Positions 42,501 to 45,500 of a stretch of DNA of 64,000 bases are shown here, in pieces. Below the pieces are notes generated by a model. It was not told the origin of the DNA. It saw only the letters and a list, made by a program, of their open reading frames with translations, and made no database searches. The DNA comes from Congeria kusceri. Taxonomy: Eukaryota; Mollusca; Bivalvia; Myida; Dreissenidae. The number at the start of each line of letters is the position of its first letter. Positions within the stretch are counted from its first letter, which is position 1. Made by a program: the position numbers and the translations under genes. Location: NCBI GenBank assembly GCA_027627225.1, contig CM051032.1, positions 63,118,637-63,182,636 of the forward strand. The letters are read 5' to 3'.

Positions 42501-45500
42501 CTACATGTAAATTGTGCTCGTTTCAAAACAAATATTAAAGTCACCACTACTACCTTAGCTGCTGCTGCTGCTGATGATGATGATGATGATAATAGTTACC
42601 CATCTTCCTAATGTTTTTTTATGCCCCCGGCATCTTGATGCAGGAGGCATATAGTGATCGTCCTGTCCGTCCTTCCTTCCGTCTGTGACAAGGTTAAGTA
42701 GACTTTACCGTTTTGTCTAGCACCAACACCGCTTACTACAACACTTTGATACCTACACAGTTGTTGCTTATGACCATTCCCTATCCACCCATATCGCCTA
42801 ACCTTACTTTGACCTTGACCTAATTTGGACTTATAATAATTCAAAAGTGCCATTTCTTGGTAAACTAGATTTTACCATTTCGTCTAGCACCAACACCGCT
42901 TACTACAACACTTAGATATTTACACAGCTGTTACATATGACTATTTCCAATCCACCCATATCACCCAACCTTACTTTGACCTTGACCTTGACCTAATTTG
43001 CACTTAGAATAATTCAAATGGGCTGTTTCTTGGTTAACTAGATTTTACCATTTCGTCTAGCACCAACACCGCTTGCTACAACACTTGGATACTTACACAG
43101 TTGTTGCTTATGACCATCCCCAATCCACCCATATCACCCAACTTTACTTTGACCTTGAACTAAATTGGACTAAGATATGGACTACCCAGCACCAACCCGG
43201 GGCATGTGTTGTGTTTACCAAACACAGAATCTTGTTCTCCATAATACTTGAGCTTTTGACGTAAATGCATAAGCTAAACAAAGGAAAGCCTGAAGTTAAT
43301 GTTGAAGCTGTTTAGCTGCAACAACCCCTGCATATTTTTCAGTTAAAGCATGCAACTCACATATGAATCGCCATTTATTGACAACCCTAGGTTGATTTAG
43401 TTTCAAAGTTGCTTTACTTGCTGTATTCTTCTTTCTCTCAGACGTGCATGAACAAGACTGGTCTGCTGATAACCCAGATGCCACTGCCACATACAGTCAC
43501 CGACTTCTGGCGACTGGTCTACGACCAGCACGTGCACAACATCGTGATGATGAACAATGTGGACGATGACGATGATGTAAGATTTCATACGGTCATAACC
43601 ACGATTGTTATTATTAACCTATTGCCGATCAAATTCATCGTTTAAAACCGAGAGAAAATCAGTTGTTTTTTCAGGAACTTAAAAATTGTGATTGGTAATA
43701 GACCCGTGGCCAAATCGCTTAGACTTAGACAAAAATCACTTGTTTCATTTGATAATGACAATCCTTCGAGTCATAACACAATAATTTTCTAGAGAATTTT
43801 AGTTTGTGTGTTTGTGTTGAGTGTGGTTGAACAATGTTTCACACATGGATCCCTATTGGGATATTTCCCCCATTAAAAAGTCTGATTTTTATAAGAAATT
43901 GGTCTTTTTTTGTGTTATAAATGGAATAAATCAGTCATTGATTTCATTGCGGTATTTTCCAGACAATTGGGGAGTACTGGCCCTCAGATGACAGCACATA
44001 CGGGCCATTCAGAGTCCAGATGCTAAGCTGTGAGAATCCCTGTGAAGACTTCTCAATTATGAACATGCTTCTCACGTATAAATCTCTGGTAAGAAAACTG
44101 GCCGATTTCTCAATTATGAAAATGCTTCTAACGTATAAATCGCTGGTAAGAAAACTGGACGATTTCTCAGTTATGAAAATGCTTCTAACGTATAAATCGC
44201 TGGTAAGAAAACTGGCAGATTTCTCAGTTATGAACATGCTTCTCACGTATAAATCTCTGGTAAGAAAACTGGCAGATTTCTCAATTATGAATATGCTTCT
44301 CACATTTAAATCTCTGGTAAGAAAACTTGCAGATTTCTCAATTATGAACATGCTTCTCACTTATAAATCGCTGGTAAGAAAACTGGCAGATTTCTCAATT
44401 ATGAACATGCTTCTCACGTATAAATCTCTGGTAAGAAAACTGGCAGATTTCTCAATTATGAACATGCTCTTCACGTACAAATCTCTGGTAAGAAAACTTA
44501 CTCATTTCTCAGTTACAAGTGAAATGTAATGTTTTCAGTTCTTGAATGTTGTTATTTTCCAGAATGATTAAAATAATGTGTATTGTCATAAAATCTTGTG
44601 AAGTTTAAACACAAGTTACCTTTTTAAAAAAAAAAAATTCATTACCTCTCACCTACTTGGGTATATGTTAGTATGTTCTTGATTAATTTCCCTGTCACAA
44701 CAGTATATATAAAATGTGTTTATTTTGAAATGTATCCTATGAAATGATGAACCTGTACAAATACCATCGTTTTATCACCAGAGTCGGGAATCCAAGATGC
44801 AGGTGAAGATGTTCCGATTGCAGAGCTGGTCGGAGGATGAGATGTTACCCGCCTCGACAAAACCACTGACCTCCCTTTACAGTCAGGTGTCGCTGGCACC
44901 ACGGGACTCCCCAACAGAGGCTGTCATTGTCCACTGCATGTAAGCTGTCATTTAGATGCTAACGTTTATTAAACCAATTGTGGATCCACTGCATGTAAGC
45001 TGTCATTGAAATGCTTACATTTATTAAACCAATTGTGAATCCACTGGTTCAAGTTGTTTTGTGCTTCGTTTTTTTGCGGGTGGGTGGGAGTAGAATATAT
45101 TTTTATGATTTGTGTTTTGTGTTGTTTATGCCTAAATAAGCTTTATAAGACTAAATCTGAGAATATATGTTTTTGCAGGAATGGAGCAGAGCGCAGTGGT
45201 CTGTACTGTATAATAGCGGCAGTTCTGGAGCGACTCAATGCGGAACAGAAGGTCAACATTCCTCAGACAGTCCAGCAGCTGAGGGGACGACGGCCTCAAC
45301 TGATACACACATTGGTAGGGACCTTATGTTTCAAGCCTCTAGGGCTGATAATTTCAATATTTTCTTACGTTCTACAGTCTAGCTGTTGAGGGGACAATGG
45401 CTTAAGTTGATACACTCGCTGGTAGGTGTTGTGGGAATTATGTTCATGGTCATTCTGTGATTAATATCTTCTCTAAGCCAGCAAGAGGGGATGGCACATT

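Noticed and set aside
43944..44360. 138-codon minus-strand open frame across the 57-bp array
   Set aside because: It is the complement of the plus-strand exon U array, whose reading matches the PTP family; the minus-strand reading has no supporting motif or splice site.
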